IMG/VR virus record: IMGVR_UViG_3300013005_000001
Span: 62,001-126,000 of that record
DNA length: 64,000 bases
Origin: a virus
Direction: 5' to 3' (one strand)
Shown here piece after piece: positions 8,755-17,216 of the stretch; the first letter of the stretch is position 1, and each line of letters starts with the position of its first letter. A program made the position numbers and the translations under genes. The notes beneath the pieces were generated by a model that saw nothing but the letters and a program-made list of their open reading frames with translations, ran no database searches and was not told the origin of the DNA.

Positions 8755-9189
8755 TTAAAACGAATCGTCTAAATCAACAGTAGGAATTGACTGTTGCTTA
8801 GGAAAAGGAATTTGACCTTTTGGATTATAATTCAATTGTTGTTGAGATTGGTCAATAAACTGTTCTTGAAAGCCTTGTTGAATAACAGCTAATTCGCTCA
8901 TGTTTTCTAAACTGTCTACGGCAAAACCTATTTGAATGTTTTTATATTTTAATTGATTATGATTAATAAATTTAGCTAAATCATCAAGAGCAGCTTTTAA
9001 TTCATTTTTAATTTTAGGGTCTAAATTACTTTCAACAATAAACTTTTGTTTTGAGGTAATGAAATTTTCAAAATCAGTGTCGTTAGTGATAGAAGAATCT
9101 TGAGTAGATTGAGTAATTTTGACAGCATTAGAGCTTTCATTTTTTGATACCTTTAAATTTTGTGGCATAGGCCAAATGGAACTAATCAT
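8755..9189 (-). CDS. Unknown protein with acidic DDSF tail
   Basis: A 144-residue protein: Asn/Ser-rich start, helical middle, Gln/Pro-rich linker and a C-terminus ending DLDDSF. The acidic, Phe-terminated tail resembles SSB-type tips (see findings). The start could also be the ATG seven codons in. No family recognised. Confidence 0.45.
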   Translation of the reverse strand: MISSIWPMPQNLKVSKNESSNAVKITQSTQDSSITNDTDFENFITSKQKFIVESNLDPKIKNELKAALDDLAKFINHNQLKYKNIQIGFAVDSLENMSELAVIQQGFQEQFIDQSQQQLNYNPKGQIPFPKQQSIPTVDLDDSF

Positions 9190-9196
9190 TAAAATA

Positions 9197-9505
9197 TTAA
9201 ACTCTTTCTAGAGGGAAAACTTTTTTAAGTCTTTTTTGACACTTGTGTGTTGGCTCATCGTTTATGCCAACGCATACTTTAACAGTTACTTGGCAAGAAC
9301 GGCACAACCATTTTGTGTTAGGAGGGTATTTAGTTTTAGCACGACGGGGTTCTGGAGACAAAGGAATATCTTCTATCGGATCTTCTTCTAGAACTTCTAC
9401 AGACTTAATAATACAGTCTGGGCAGACTTTAGGTTTTCTTCCTCTAGTTTTCTGACGGTTCCATTCGATGCCACATGAAGCGCATGTAAGTTTATCAAAA
9501 TCCAT
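9197..9505 (-). CDS. Double zinc-ribbon protein
   Basis: A 102-residue protein with two cysteine modules: CASC...CPDC in residues 8-32, and CRSC with a later Cys/His group in residues 68-90. The two are joined by a Pro-rich linker. CGGAAT precedes the ATG. It is probably a nucleic-acid or protein-binding adaptor. It lies directly downstream of the proteasome-like gene. Confidence 0.55.
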   Translation of the reverse strand: MDFDKLTCASCGIEWNRQKTRGRKPKVCPDCIIKSVEVLEEDPIEDIPLSPEPRRAKTKYPPNTKWLCRSCQVTVKVCVGINDEPTHKCQKRLKKVFPLERV

Positions 9506-9517
9506 TATTATTCCGTT

Positions 9518-10129
9518 CTATGTCTCTTCCTGTACATAACAATAGTAAGGGGGACCAGTGTGAGGATCAAATTTTGCAGAAACGGCAATAGCTTTAAGAC
9601 ACAGGCTTTTAGCTTGAGGGATGTTAGGAATGCCCTTTTTAGGAAACAGTATAGACATAGCCCCCAAAGCATAAGAAGCGCCTGTACCGAGCGCATAGAG
9701 GCCACTCACGTCAGATGTCCAGGAGTAATCACCATCTACAACATAGATGGAGCCATTTATTGAACAAATCACCGTAGACCCTTGCTCAGCTATATGGCTT
9801 GATTCATCTCTTTCTGGTGCAGCATAACCTTGAACTTCAAATGTAGCTCTTAGAGATGGTATGAACTTACTAGTAAAAAACTGGTCCAACTTAGAATCTG
9901 TTATGCCCGGTGGTGGTATTGGTGGTTGAAAAACATGATGCAGGATATTTATAGCCCTAACATCTCCAGCAGCACCTAAAAGATATCTACCATTAATAGC
10001 AACTTTAGAAGAATTTTTACCTAAAGTAGTTATTTGAGAAGCGAAACCGCCATCGTCCATAGAGGATATTCTAGAATCTGCACAAATGATACTGAAACCG
10101 TCACCTTGAACTCCAATTATTGTAGTCAT
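9518..10129 (-). CDS. Proteasome beta/HslV-like Ntn hydrolase
   Basis: A 203-residue protein beginning MTTIIGVQGDG. Removal of Met would expose Thr2 as the catalytic N-terminal nucleophile, as in HslV and proteasome beta subunits. Further matches are CADSR (Asp18), Lys38/Lys42 as candidates for the catalytic lysine, LLGAAGD (51-56) at the place of the family's AG..D turn, and ALGTGASYALGAM (147-158) matching the GxGxxYA-x-G segment. Its length matches the family. These enzymes form ring-shaped threonine proteases fed by AAA ATPases. Here an AAA ATPase and a Ubl/E1/E2-like/JAB set lie 8-14 kb away on the same strand. It has its own promoter-like sequence. A self-compartmentalising protease is likely; the partner is inferred. 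Confidence 0.75.
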   Translation of the reverse strand: MTTIIGVQGDGFSIICADSRISSMDDGGFASQITTLGKNSSKVAINGRYLLGAAGDVRAINILHHVFQPPIPPPGITDSKLDQFFTSKFIPSLRATFEVQGYAAPERDESSHIAEQGSTVICSINGSIYVVDGDYSWTSDVSGLYALGTGASYALGAMSILFPKKGIPNIPQAKSLCLKAIAVSAKFDPHTGPPYYCYVQEET

Positions 10130-10161
10130 ATAAATCCTTGTTTATAAATACGGGCAAAAGG

Positions 10162-10190
10162 ATTATACTACATATCTTGAACAAAAACAA
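10162..10190 (-). promoter_or_regulatory. Promoter for the proteasome-like gene
   Basis: The minus strand has TTGTTT, a spacer of exactly 17 bases, then TATAAT, about 33 bases upstream of the ATG at 10129. This is a good match to a bacterial sigma-70 type promoter. Confidence 0.55.
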
Positions 10191-10191
10191 T

Positions 10192-10341
10192 TTAAATAGA
10201 GTCTTGTTTAGGATTATAATATAAAGAACCAAATACTTTTAAAGCTATTTCTTTAATTTGCCTAGGATCTTTAGTCTGATAGGAATAGTATTTTTGCTGT
10301 TTTTGATAAGTTTTACTTTTGTTTTTTCTACGTTTGGACAA
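10192..10341 (-). CDS. Small basic protein with TTG start
   Basis: A 49-codon frame begins with TTG at 10339-10341, eight bases after GAGGG, inside the end of the KTSC gene. The product is Lys/Gln/Tyr-rich (SKRRKNKSKTYQKQQKYY). It is a plausible translationally coupled basic peptide; there is no other support. Confidence 0.4.
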   Translation of the reverse strand: MSKRRKNKSKTYQKQQKYYSYQTKDPRQIKEIALKVFGSLYYNPKQDSI

Positions 10342-10579
10342 CTGTAACACCCTCTTTGTACAGGCACAGAGAAGGGTAAGTATCTCTTATGTCTGTATTG
10401 AAAAATTTACCAGAAGAAGAAGAAGTTATAAAGTTCTGATAAATAGTTTCAGGAATTTGGCGATAAAGCCAAACTGCTCTTGATCGAAAAATAACGATAA
10501 GATCTTTTGTCTCAGTATTCCAAGAAGCAGCGTGTAAAACGCTACTATCTTTAAAGTTGTGTAGTCTAAATGTCTCCAT
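10328..10579 (-). CDS. KTSC-domain protein
   Basis: An 83-residue protein with the KTSC fold pattern: SSVLHAASWN, then a beta strand ending in VWLYRQIPETIYQNF, then SSGKFFNTDIRDTYP. KTSC proteins are small beta-rich phage and bacterial proteins, often found near lysyl-tRNA synthetase or nucleic-acid genes; the molecular role is unknown. The Arg-tRNA gene lies just upstream. Confidence 0.75.
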   Translation of the reverse strand: METFRLHNFKDSSVLHAASWNTETKDLIVIFRSRAVWLYRQIPETIYQNFITSSSSGKFFNTDIRDTYPSLCLYKEGVTVVQT

Positions 10580-10604
10580 AATACTTTCCGTATAATATGT
10601 GTAG

Positions 10605-10676
10605 CGCCTCCACTAGGAATCGAACCTAGAACGGGGGATTAGAAGTCCCATGTTATATCCATTTAACTACAGAGGC
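10605..10676 (-). tRNA. tRNA-Arg (anticodon TCT)
   Basis: Acceptor GCCTCTG/TGGAGGC with two G-U pairs, T-arm CTAGG-TTCGATT-CCTAG, and anticodon loop CTTCTAA giving TCT, which reads AGA. There is no encoded CCA. AGA is common in this AT-rich genome, fitting codon supplementation. Confidence 0.88.
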
Positions 10677-10696
10677 ATTAGACAATTATATCACCG

Positions 10697-11122
10697 CTAC
10701 GGGTATCCATAATTGCTATGAGTGTTAGAGTCTATAAATAGTTTAACTTGAAGAATAGTTTTGTCTTCTCTAACAACATAAACAAATCCATTAGTCCAAC
10801 ATGAACCTTCAACAATATAACCAGGGTCAGGGTCAGTAGGATCTACTAGGCCACATTTTAAATTGTCTAATAACTTAAATCTAAAAGAATTTAATGGAAC
10901 TGCACTCCAATATGAATCATTAAGAATATCTTCAGGAAAAGGAATCTTTCCATGAAAGTTCATAAAATTATTTGCTAAAGAAACAACAAGTTCATGAGAT
11001 AGTTCCTTAGAGTCGTATACTAACCATTCTTTATAGAACTGGTAAAATATTAAAAACTCATAAGAATCTTCTTCAAAAAAAGAAGAATCTAAAGACTGCA
11101 GTGCTTCTATAGAAATAGCCAT
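10697..11122 (-). CDS. Unknown protein, 141 aa
   Basis: Acidic and aromatic-rich, with FLIFYQFYKEWLVY near residue 23 and a beta-rich C-terminal half. No family recognised and no clear ribosome site. It is separated by one base from the next gene in the operon. Confidence 0.5.
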   Translation of the reverse strand: MAISIEALQSLDSSFFEEDSYEFLIFYQFYKEWLVYDSKELSHELVVSLANNFMNFHGKIPFPEDILNDSYWSAVPLNSFRFKLLDNLKCGLVDPTDPDPGYIVEGSCWTNGFVYVVREDKTILQVKLFIDSNTHSNYGYP

Positions 11123-11123
11123 A

Positions 11124-11504
11124 TTATTTATTTTTCAATAACAACTTAACATAAAGGGTTCTTCTTTCAATATTAGAAAGAAACTTTACGGCTGTCATTC
11201 TCCAGTTGTTTTGTTTATTAACATAATCTAAAACTTCAGATTCTGAATATTGTGAATTGTTTTTTCTTAGATTGTTTTTGTGCATTTCAACTTTAGTTTT
11301 TTGGCACGATAATTGAAGTTCAATTTCTCTTCTAACCAATTGAAGGCTGTAGTGCCAAAGTTCAAGGTGAGAGTGAAGATAAGATTTAACTTCATCAGAA
11401 GTTTCAGGAGATTTAATGTCGCTGGCAACGACCTCTTGAAACTTGGACATCTCTTTGTCTGATATAGAATCTATAGTTCTATCATTCAGGTATATGAGCT
11501 CCAT
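11124..11504 (-). CDS. Unknown helical protein, 126 aa
   Basis: Almost entirely charged helices, with likely coiled-coil at residues 40-95. The start overlaps the end of the uracil-DNA glycosylase gene by 23 bases. No motif recognised. Confidence 0.45.
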   Translation of the reverse strand: MELIYLNDRTIDSISDKEMSKFQEVVASDIKSPETSDEVKSYLHSHLELWHYSLQLVRREIELQLSCQKTKVEMHKNNLRKNNSQYSESEVLDYVNKQNNWRMTAVKFLSNIERRTLYVKLLLKNK

Positions 11505-12240
11505 TTTTGTTGCCTTTCTTATATATAAATTGGTACACTTGTAAGATATCTTCCTTAAAGGAAGCTTGAGCAGATTCTCCAGATTTTAAAACATAATTTA
11601 GAGAATACAATGGGTAAATTGGCCAACTACCTAGCCAATTAAGTTTTTGTTTATAATCTTTCATTTTGACATCAGTGCCAAAAAGATTAGATAAAACAGT
11701 ATTTCCTATTGGACATATAATTTTAGGATTCATAATATGAATCTCATTATGAAGATATGGCAAACAGTTGTCTATATACTTTTGATCTACTTCTCTAGTA
11801 GGGCATCTTAACAGATATGTTAAACAAGCTTTATCGGAAGAAAAGCCTACTTCTTTTAAAGAAGATATAAAGAAATCAGAAGAAGCCTGATCTAAATAAG
11901 AAGTTTCAAAAATAAATAAAACGTCAGGGTTATTAACATTCCATTTTGGTAGAACTGGAGTAGAAGAGAATTGACACTTCCTACAATTGTGAGTAACCGT
12001 ATGCAGGTCTGTAATCTTTAAAGAATTTTTTAAAGAATTAGAAGAAACTCTTGCCTCTTTGATAATGTCAGCAACATCTGCATTTGGCAATTTTTTATCA
12101 ATTGCCGAGAATATATTAGAAACTATATCTGTCTCCATAAAGCCGAGTTGACCATAAGATCTTTCGACTGATGGAGATTCAGATAAAGCTTCGTTTATAA
12201 TTTCTTCTACTAAGGAAGCGTCAAATGAATTAGAACTCAT
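11482..12240 (-). CDS. 4Fe-4S uracil-DNA glycosylase superfamily protein
   Basis: A 252-residue protein. Cysteines at 86, 89, 146 and 161 give the CxxC...C...C pattern of the iron-sulfur uracil-DNA glycosylases. PKIICPIGNTVLSNLFG (172-188) matches the family's conserved 'P..ii.lG..a...l.g' helix. It would remove uracil from DNA, with the SSB gene directly upstream. The canonical water-activating motif is replaced by FIFETSYL (109-116), so catalysis needs testing. The N-terminal 75 residues are an extra helical region. I chose the ATG at 12240, which overlaps the SSB stop. Confidence 0.7.
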   Translation of the reverse strand: MSSNSFDASLVEEIINEALSESPSVERSYGQLGFMETDIVSNIFSAIDKKLPNADVADIIKEARVSSNSLKNSLKITDLHTVTHNCRKCQFSSTPVLPKWNVNNPDVLFIFETSYLDQASSDFFISSLKEVGFSSDKACLTYLLRCPTREVDQKYIDNCLPYLHNEIHIMNPKIICPIGNTVLSNLFGTDVKMKDYKQKLNWLGSWPIYPLYSLNYVLKSGESAQASFKEDILQVYQFIYKKGNKNGAHIPE

Positions 12241-12667
12241 CCGGAACAGAGTTAGCAGAACCACCCTGTTTAGCTTGACTGCTTGTAGCGGTTGCAGTGT
12301 CAGACTTCTGGAAAGAAGAACCAACATAAGTTAAAGCTTCTGCAACAATAACAATCTTTGAACGAGCTGAACCTTCTTGCTGCCAACGCTCTTGAACTAA
12401 GCGTCCAACAAGCTGAACTTGTGAACCCTTTTTCATTTTGCCTTCGCTAAGTTGTTTAGAAACAAATGAAGCATTCTTAGTTGCAAAATCTGTTCCATCT
12501 TTAAGATAGTATGTAACATCAAAGTATCCTGAGGTTACGCCTGCACCTTTTTCGCTGCCTGCAAAATCAACGGCAATTCTGAACTTAGCGATATTGCCAT
12601 TAGCAATTACTTCAGGGTCAGACACAATGCCTGCGGTTAATATTACGTTGTTACGTGGATCTATCAT
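12230..12667 (-). CDS. ssb: Single-stranded DNA-binding protein
   Basis: A 145-residue SSB. The OB-fold region has VILTAGIVSDPEV, FRIAVDF, YFDVTYY, a Gly/Lys linker and VQLVGRLVQERW (about residues 8-95). A Ser/Thr/Gln/Gly-rich tail follows and ends VPDEF, like the acidic Phe-ended tip used by bacterial SSBs to bind partner enzymes. The ATG at 12667 has GGAG nine bases upstream; the apparent longer frame begins with a TTG that is part of that ribosome site. It is coupled to the UDG gene. Confidence 0.88.
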   Translation of the reverse strand: MIDPRNNVILTAGIVSDPEVIANGNIAKFRIAVDFAGSEKGAGVTSGYFDVTYYLKDGTDFATKNASFVSKQLSEGKMKKGSQVQLVGRLVQERWQQEGSARSKIVIVAEALTYVGSSFQKSDTATATSSQAKQGGSANSVPDEF

Positions 12668-12682
12668 TTCTATTGTCTCCAA

Positions 12683-12931
12683 TTATTCTTTGTTTAATGT
12701 ATCTTTAAATGTATTAGATATTTGATCTAAAAATCCAGTAGAAATCTTAACAGCTTCTACTGAACCATATTCTACCATAAGGTAGTTCAAAAGATTAAGA
12801 TATAAATTATATATTCCCATCTTAAGATCTGTAACCACATCAGTGGTAGTGCCTTCGGGAATATCCTCAAGGAGTTTAAACCCTTCGGCATATTCTTGTT
12901 CTTGCTGGTCTTTATTATCTTCTGTTGACAT
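12683..12931 (-). CDS. Small acidic unknown protein
   Basis: An 82-residue acidic protein (MSTEDNKDQQEQEY...) with one long hydrophobic helix around residues 40-55. The start overlaps the end of the HTH gene by 17 bases. Function unknown. Confidence 0.5.
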   Translation of the reverse strand: MSTEDNKDQQEQEYAEGFKLLEDIPEGTTTDVVTDLKMGIYNLYLNLLNYLMVEYGSVEAVKISTGFLDQISNTFKDTLNKE

Positions 12932-13229
12932 TAGTAGTCACCCTATTCGATAAAGCTTCGTCAATTATCTGACCAAGATATTTAGTATCTTTGTAACCTT
13001 TGTCATACAAAACAGATATAATTGGCTTTGGATCAACGTGATTATAAGTTACCAGTTGAAGATTTAAAACATCGTTTATAGTATAAATTCTATAATTATT
13101 TAAATCTCTTCTAGGATTGGGATACTTCTTGTTTTTTTCTCGGTTAGCAATAGTCAATGTGGAAACATTGAGAATTTTAGCTACTTCAGATCTATTAAAA
13201 GAAGGCTGAGATGATTTGTTTTTACTCAT
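12915..13229 (-). CDS. MerR-like HTH DNA-binding protein
   Basis: A 104-residue protein with FNRSEVAKILNVSTLTIANREKN, followed by YRIYTINDVLNLQ. This is the winged-helix start of MerR/excisionase-type regulators (helix-turn-helix at about 10-32, then the wing). It is the first gene after the E2-like pair, and a TATATAAT sequence lies about 30 bases upstream. It may regulate the SSB-UDG operon. Confidence 0.65.
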   Translation of the reverse strand: MSKNKSSQPSFNRSEVAKILNVSTLTIANREKNKKYPNPRRDLNNYRIYTINDVLNLQLVTYNHVDPKPIISVLYDKGYKDTKYLGQIIDEALSNRVTTNVNRR

Positions 13230-13284
13230 TTAAATTACCTTTTCAAGTTTAGATTATATATAATAGCAAAAAGGTATATAAAAG

Positions 13285-14523
13285 TCAAGACGTAACAAGA
13301 GAATTTTGAAGAATATTAGAAAACATTCTTTTGCATTGAACATAAGAATTTGGTTTTACATTTATTCTATTGGTTTTTAAAAACTTAACAGAAGCTTCTA
13401 AGGCTTTTAGTAGAGTTCGGTCTTCTAAAGAAAGACGCTTAGAAACAAAGGTTAAATAAGCTTGTGATTCGTGAATTTCATGAACATAACTACAGTTATC
13501 TGGGCAATAGTCATTGTGATCTTCGTCTTCGGTATGGTCTTCATGAATTACAATATCAAAGTTATTGCAAAAATCATTAATTAAATGTTCTCTAACATTC
13601 ATTAAATGTTGGTAATAAAAATCTGTATCAGTAAAAGGATTCCAAGTTAATGAAGAAACTTCAGAAAGAGGAATTTCTTCCCAACATTTAAAAAAGGGAA
13701 CATGCCATTGAATAGGAAGATTAGAAGGAAGGTTTTGCAAGGGATGATTTTGCAACCATGTTAAATTTGCTTTAGTTTCTGGTTTTAAATATTTTTCGAA
13801 TTGTTCATACTTGTTAGTATGCAAGAAGAAAGATATACCCTCGGTAATGTCAAAGTTAAAACCACTGTTCCAAATCCAATCGTAAGCAGAAGCCATAACT
13901 CCAGAAAGATCTTTAGGATATTTTTCAATATCTTCCATACTACTAAAGAAAGGTCTGCACAATGTGCCGTTAGAATAAAAGTTATACAATGGTGGAGAAT
14001 ATATAGTTTGATCTAATGAAGACAAAGAATTAGATGCAAAAAACATTTTAACAGAAACTAGTCTCATATCTTCTGGATTGTACATAGCAATATATACCTG
14101 CCAAGGAATAGGTAGGTAGTATTCAGATGTGCCAGTTTGAGTACTTATTTGATCTCTGTAATCGTTGTATGCTGAAACAACTTTATAAGTTGGAGGGCGT
14201 TCAAACAATATAATTCCAGGAGACAAATGTCTTACACCGGGAAATAAAAGAGATTCATCTTCATCAACAGAACGTGAAGCAGTAGCTAAATTAAGTTGTT
14301 CTATTGCATTTTCAGCAAAAGATATATTTTGAAATTCAGTATCAATAATAGGAGAAGTGGTTATTTTTTTAGAAGAAATTCCTGATTCATTAGATACTTT
14401 TAATAAGTAATCACAAACAGCATAAGAAGCGTATCGATCAGGAAAAGCTAAAATATTATAATTAAGCTCAATGTAAGAAGAAGAATAATCTTCATTAAAT
14501 ATAAAATCAGCAGGAGTTAACAT
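13285..14523 (-). CDS. E2-like (PRTRC protein B-like) protein, copy 1
   Basis: A 412-residue protein. A core of about 130 residues follows the layout of the prokaryotic E2-like family typified by PRTRC protein B: LLFPGVRHLSPG (92-103), FERPP, IPWQVYIAM, VSVKMFFASNSLSS, then SPPLYNFYSNGTLC with Cys189 and a following WIWNSGFNFD. The Cys after the N-x-x-x-G turn is where the thioester cysteine would be. The same layout recurs at 14527 and 22604. In this pathway an E2-like protein would take the ubiquitin-like protein from the ThiF/E1 enzyme. The C-terminal 170 residues have HxxH and Cys groups (HEDHTEDEDHNDYCPDNC) that may bind zinc. Assignment is by eye. Confidence 0.5.
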   Translation of the reverse strand: MLTPADFIFNEDYSSSYIELNYNILAFPDRYASYAVCDYLLKVSNESGISSKKITTSPIIDTEFQNISFAENAIEQLNLATASRSVDEDESLLFPGVRHLSPGIILFERPPTYKVVSAYNDYRDQISTQTGTSEYYLPIPWQVYIAMYNPEDMRLVSVKMFFASNSLSSLDQTIYSPPLYNFYSNGTLCRPFFSSMEDIEKYPKDLSGVMASAYDWIWNSGFNFDITEGISFFLHTNKYEQFEKYLKPETKANLTWLQNHPLQNLPSNLPIQWHVPFFKCWEEIPLSEVSSLTWNPFTDTDFYYQHLMNVREHLINDFCNNFDIVIHEDHTEDEDHNDYCPDNCSYVHEIHESQAYLTFVSKRLSLEDRTLLKALEASVKFLKTNRINVKPNSYVQCKRMFSNILQNSLVTS

Positions 14524-14526
14524 AAT

Positions 14527-15687
14527 TTAAACAATCTCCGATTGTTGGATATAGGAAGCAACTTCATCATGTTGAAATTCACTAAAGAAATCTTTATTAG
14601 GATCTTCATAATTAAGAAGTACAGACTTATATATAGAAGAAATAATATATGGATTAGAAATATAATTAGCAATAGAAGAAGGTTGATAATTTTTAACTAC
14701 TACTCTATAATTTGTTTCTAAAGAACAAGAAGGATAATGAGAATACACTGCAGATAAAACTTTTGCTATTTTAGCCCAAGGAGTTACTGCATTTGAATAA
14801 GTTTGAGGTATTAAGGAAGAAGAAGAAGAATTAGAATTAGACTTTTTTAAATGGTGTTTTAAAGTTGGATAATGAGAAGTGTTTTGTTTAGTATAAGTAA
14901 TATAACCAATATGTTCTTCTAAAGAAGTATTGGACAAAAGAAACAATAAGCTTTTAAAATACTTTGCTGTGTTGTATCTATAGCCCATATTAGCAAGAAT
15001 AGCAGCATTTTTTTTAGAAGAAGCAGATATTCTATCAATTATAGGAGCAAAGTATTCTTGATTAAACATATGAGGAGATAAATCACAATTCCATCCACCA
15101 AAATAAGAATTAAAAATATGATTATAAACGTCGGTAATAGAAGAACCGTTTTGAATAAGTTGAGTAGCTATAAGAGAATCTTGACCCATGCAAATATTTC
15201 CACCACTAGAATTTGGAAGGTAGCAAGGAACCAACACATCATCAAGAGACTGAAGAGGCTTATCATTAAAATATAAATGAAAACCAAAAGTGCTGCTAAA
15301 TGAATGAGATTGATAATTGGTAGATATAACAGAAACTGTCCATGGAATCCAAATTTTCACAGATTGTAAAAACTTAGGAGAAATTCTAGGACGATAAGAA
15401 GTTGAGGTAGAAAAGTCTACTTCTATTTCAAATGGAGGACGTTCTATGACGTGCATTTTTCCATCTGGAGATGAGTACCTAACAGCTAGGGGAAGCAAGG
15501 AATAATCTGTAGTAGAAGTAGTTTCATAATGTTGATTTATAAGTTTGTAAGTATCTAAAAAGTTAACGTGATAGTTAATCCAAAGATCGTTTTCAACTAC
15601 TCTAGGAGTTGCTTGGTGAGTAAGATTAAAAATATTTTCAGGGATATATAATGAATAATTATAGTCGTAAAAATCAATAGAGTTCAT
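14527..15687 (-). CDS. E2-like (PRTRC protein B-like) protein, copy 2
   Basis: A 386-residue protein aligned over its N-terminal half with the 13285 and 22604 products: LLPLAVRYSSPDG, IERPPFEIEV, IWIPWTVSVI, FGFHLYFNDKPLQSLDDVLVPCYLPN, then GGNICMGQ with Cys166 and IFNSYFGGWN. The GxxCxG turn is the best match of the three to the family. The C-terminal half is Ser/Tyr-rich and unknown. The ATG at 15687 with AAGGAA upstream sets the start, five bases before the upstream gene's stop. The thioester role is inferred. Confidence 0.5.
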   Translation of the reverse strand: MNSIDFYDYNYSLYIPENIFNLTHQATPRVVENDLWINYHVNFLDTYKLINQHYETTSTTDYSLLPLAVRYSSPDGKMHVIERPPFEIEVDFSTSTSYRPRISPKFLQSVKIWIPWTVSVISTNYQSHSFSSTFGFHLYFNDKPLQSLDDVLVPCYLPNSSGGNICMGQDSLIATQLIQNGSSITDVYNHIFNSYFGGWNCDLSPHMFNQEYFAPIIDRISASSKKNAAILANMGYRYNTAKYFKSLLFLLSNTSLEEHIGYITYTKQNTSHYPTLKHHLKKSNSNSSSSSLIPQTYSNAVTPWAKIAKVLSAVYSHYPSCSLETNYRVVVKNYQPSSIANYISNPYIISSIYKSVLLNYEDPNKDFFSEFQHDEVASYIQQSEIV

Positions 15688-15691
15688 GGCA

Positions 15692-16288
15692 TTATTCCTT
15701 AGAAACAAGAGTCTTTAAATAAGAGTTTGTTTCTTTCTGAACAGGAATAAACATAGCATCTTGCGCAATTTCTTCTTCGGTAAATTGTATGGAAAGATCA
15801 ATCAAAAACCTGTTGAAGAGAGCATTAGCTTCTATGTTTAAGTTATCGTTTTCAATTTGAATTTGAGAATATTTAAGTTCAGAATAAACATTTAAATTAT
15901 TATCGTAGATTTTATAATAATAAGTTCCATCATAAGAACGAAATCTAGAAAGATAATAATCAGTATCTACATCTACAGCATTTCTTACTTTGCGAATAAC
16001 AGAAAAGTCTGGTTTGTAGAGAGGGCAGTTGTTTTGCTCCATTGGATAAACGCAAGATAAAGGACGTGAATCATCATTATTTTTACGAGAAGGGACTGAG
16101 CAAGAAAATATACCAGGGTTGTTAGCATAAGCGTAAGAAGTGGCTGGATTGATATTAGAAGGTGAAGTGTAATGAGAACAAGAAGTTAAAAGAGTTTTAG
16201 AAATCTCATTGGCAAATTCGTAGTCGTTGCTTTTGGGATCTTTTATACTTTTTAAAAGAAGATCTATTGCTGATGTTGTAGTTGTCAT
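15692..16288 (-). CDS. Unknown protein, 198 aa
   Basis: Ser/Asn/Tyr-rich. Its middle has four cysteines over about 40 residues (CSHYTS, FSCSV, LSCVYP, NNCPLYK), which could bind metal. GGAG upstream of the ATG at 16288 sets the start. It lies between the E2-like gene and the 16294 gene in one operon. No family recognised. Confidence 0.5.
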   Translation of the reverse strand: MTTTTSAIDLLLKSIKDPKSNDYEFANEISKTLLTSCSHYTSPSNINPATSYAYANNPGIFSCSVPSRKNNDDSRPLSCVYPMEQNNCPLYKPDFSVIRKVRNAVDVDTDYYLSRFRSYDGTYYYKIYDNNLNVYSELKYSQIQIENDNLNIEANALFNRFLIDLSIQFTEEEIAQDAMFIPVQKETNSYLKTLVSKE

Positions 16289-16293
16289 ATTAA

Positions 16294-16938
16294 TTATCTC
16301 CAAGTCATTTGAGAAACTTGATAATTCTCTGTTTTAAGTCTTTGAATTTCTTCAAGAAGAGAATTTATATATATATCTTTTTCAGATAAAAGATTTGAAA
16401 GGTACTGATTATCAAGTTTAGTTAGATTAAAAGAATCAATAAAAGAAGATATAGAAGAATGAAAAGAATCAGAATTATTAAAAGAATGAACAACAAAAGG
16501 TTGGTCTAATTTATGTGTATTCAAAAGAACAACAGAGCCAGATCCTTGGCCAACTATTTTGATATAGTTGTTAGCAGTTAACTCTGCAATTATAGTGTTG
16601 TAATCACTAGGCAGAAATGAGTTAAAAGCTAATGTTTTAAATAATTTCTTTGATCCAATGAAAGCATAAGAGATATGCTGAGTGTTAAAAAGATCATTAG
16701 CAAAAGCGCGTGCAATAACTGTTTGACTTAGTGTCAATTCAGAAGTTAATTGAGCATACCGTTCTACGCTTATTTCAGAACTTTTAGGCAAAGTCTTAAG
16801 ATAAGAATAATTCTTGTTAAGAAGATGATAAGCAATAAAAGTATTTACTGGATACAAATAATCATCAATAGAATCAAGAATATCATCTAGATGTTCATTA
16901 GCAAATCCAGTAGAAGGCATTTGGTATATAGGTAACAT
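16294..16938 (-). CDS. Unknown helical protein, 214 aa
   Basis: A mostly helical protein with a winged-helix-like stretch (about 95-135: FNSFLPSDYNTIIAELTANN, then IKIVGQG) and a C-terminal coiled coil. The ATG shares TAATG with the upstream stop, and GGAG precedes it. Function unknown. Confidence 0.5.
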   Translation of the reverse strand: MLPIYQMPSTGFANEHLDDILDSIDDYLYPVNTFIAYHLLNKNYSYLKTLPKSSEISVERYAQLTSELTLSQTVIARAFANDLFNTQHISYAFIGSKKLFKTLAFNSFLPSDYNTIIAELTANNYIKIVGQGSGSVVLLNTHKLDQPFVVHSFNNSDSFHSSISSFIDSFNLTKLDNQYLSNLLSEKDIYINSLLEEIQRLKTENYQVSQMTWR

Positions 16939-17216
16939 TAAGTCTCCGTAAGTATAGATTCAAAAGATAAGGTATTATTTTGTAATGAATCAAGAAGTGG
17001 CAAAGATGACAAATGCAACGAATGTATTTCGTCATGCACTTGTTTTGCAATTGGATATATTTTGTGTAAAAAATAAAAATTGTTTAATATATTAAAGTTT
17101 TCAGATTCTACAAATAAAACAGAAACGTTATTGATCGGTTCCGTCAGATAACTTTTCGTCAGCCAGGCTCTCAATGGCTGAGGCAACTCCTGGACTTTCT
17201 GCAGCCAATAGACCAC
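16938..17216 (-). CDS. Unknown small protein, start uncertain
   Basis: The reading frame is clearly open and ends next to the following ATG (TAATG overlap). No ATG lies between its end and the preceding gene; the only starts (GTG at 17216 and two TTGs) are inside that gene. The true protein is probably 60-90 residues. No motif recognised. Confidence 0.35.
   Translation of the reverse strand: MVYWLQKVQELPQPLRAWLTKSYLTEPINNVSVLFVESENFNILNNFYFLHKIYPIAKQVHDEIHSLHLSSLPLLDSLQNNTLSFESILTET

Noticed and set aside
11482-12327. Longer start for the uracil-DNA glycosylase at 12327
   Set aside because: The extra 29 residues are read out of frame inside the end of the SSB gene; the ATG at 12240 just after the SSB tail is the natural start.
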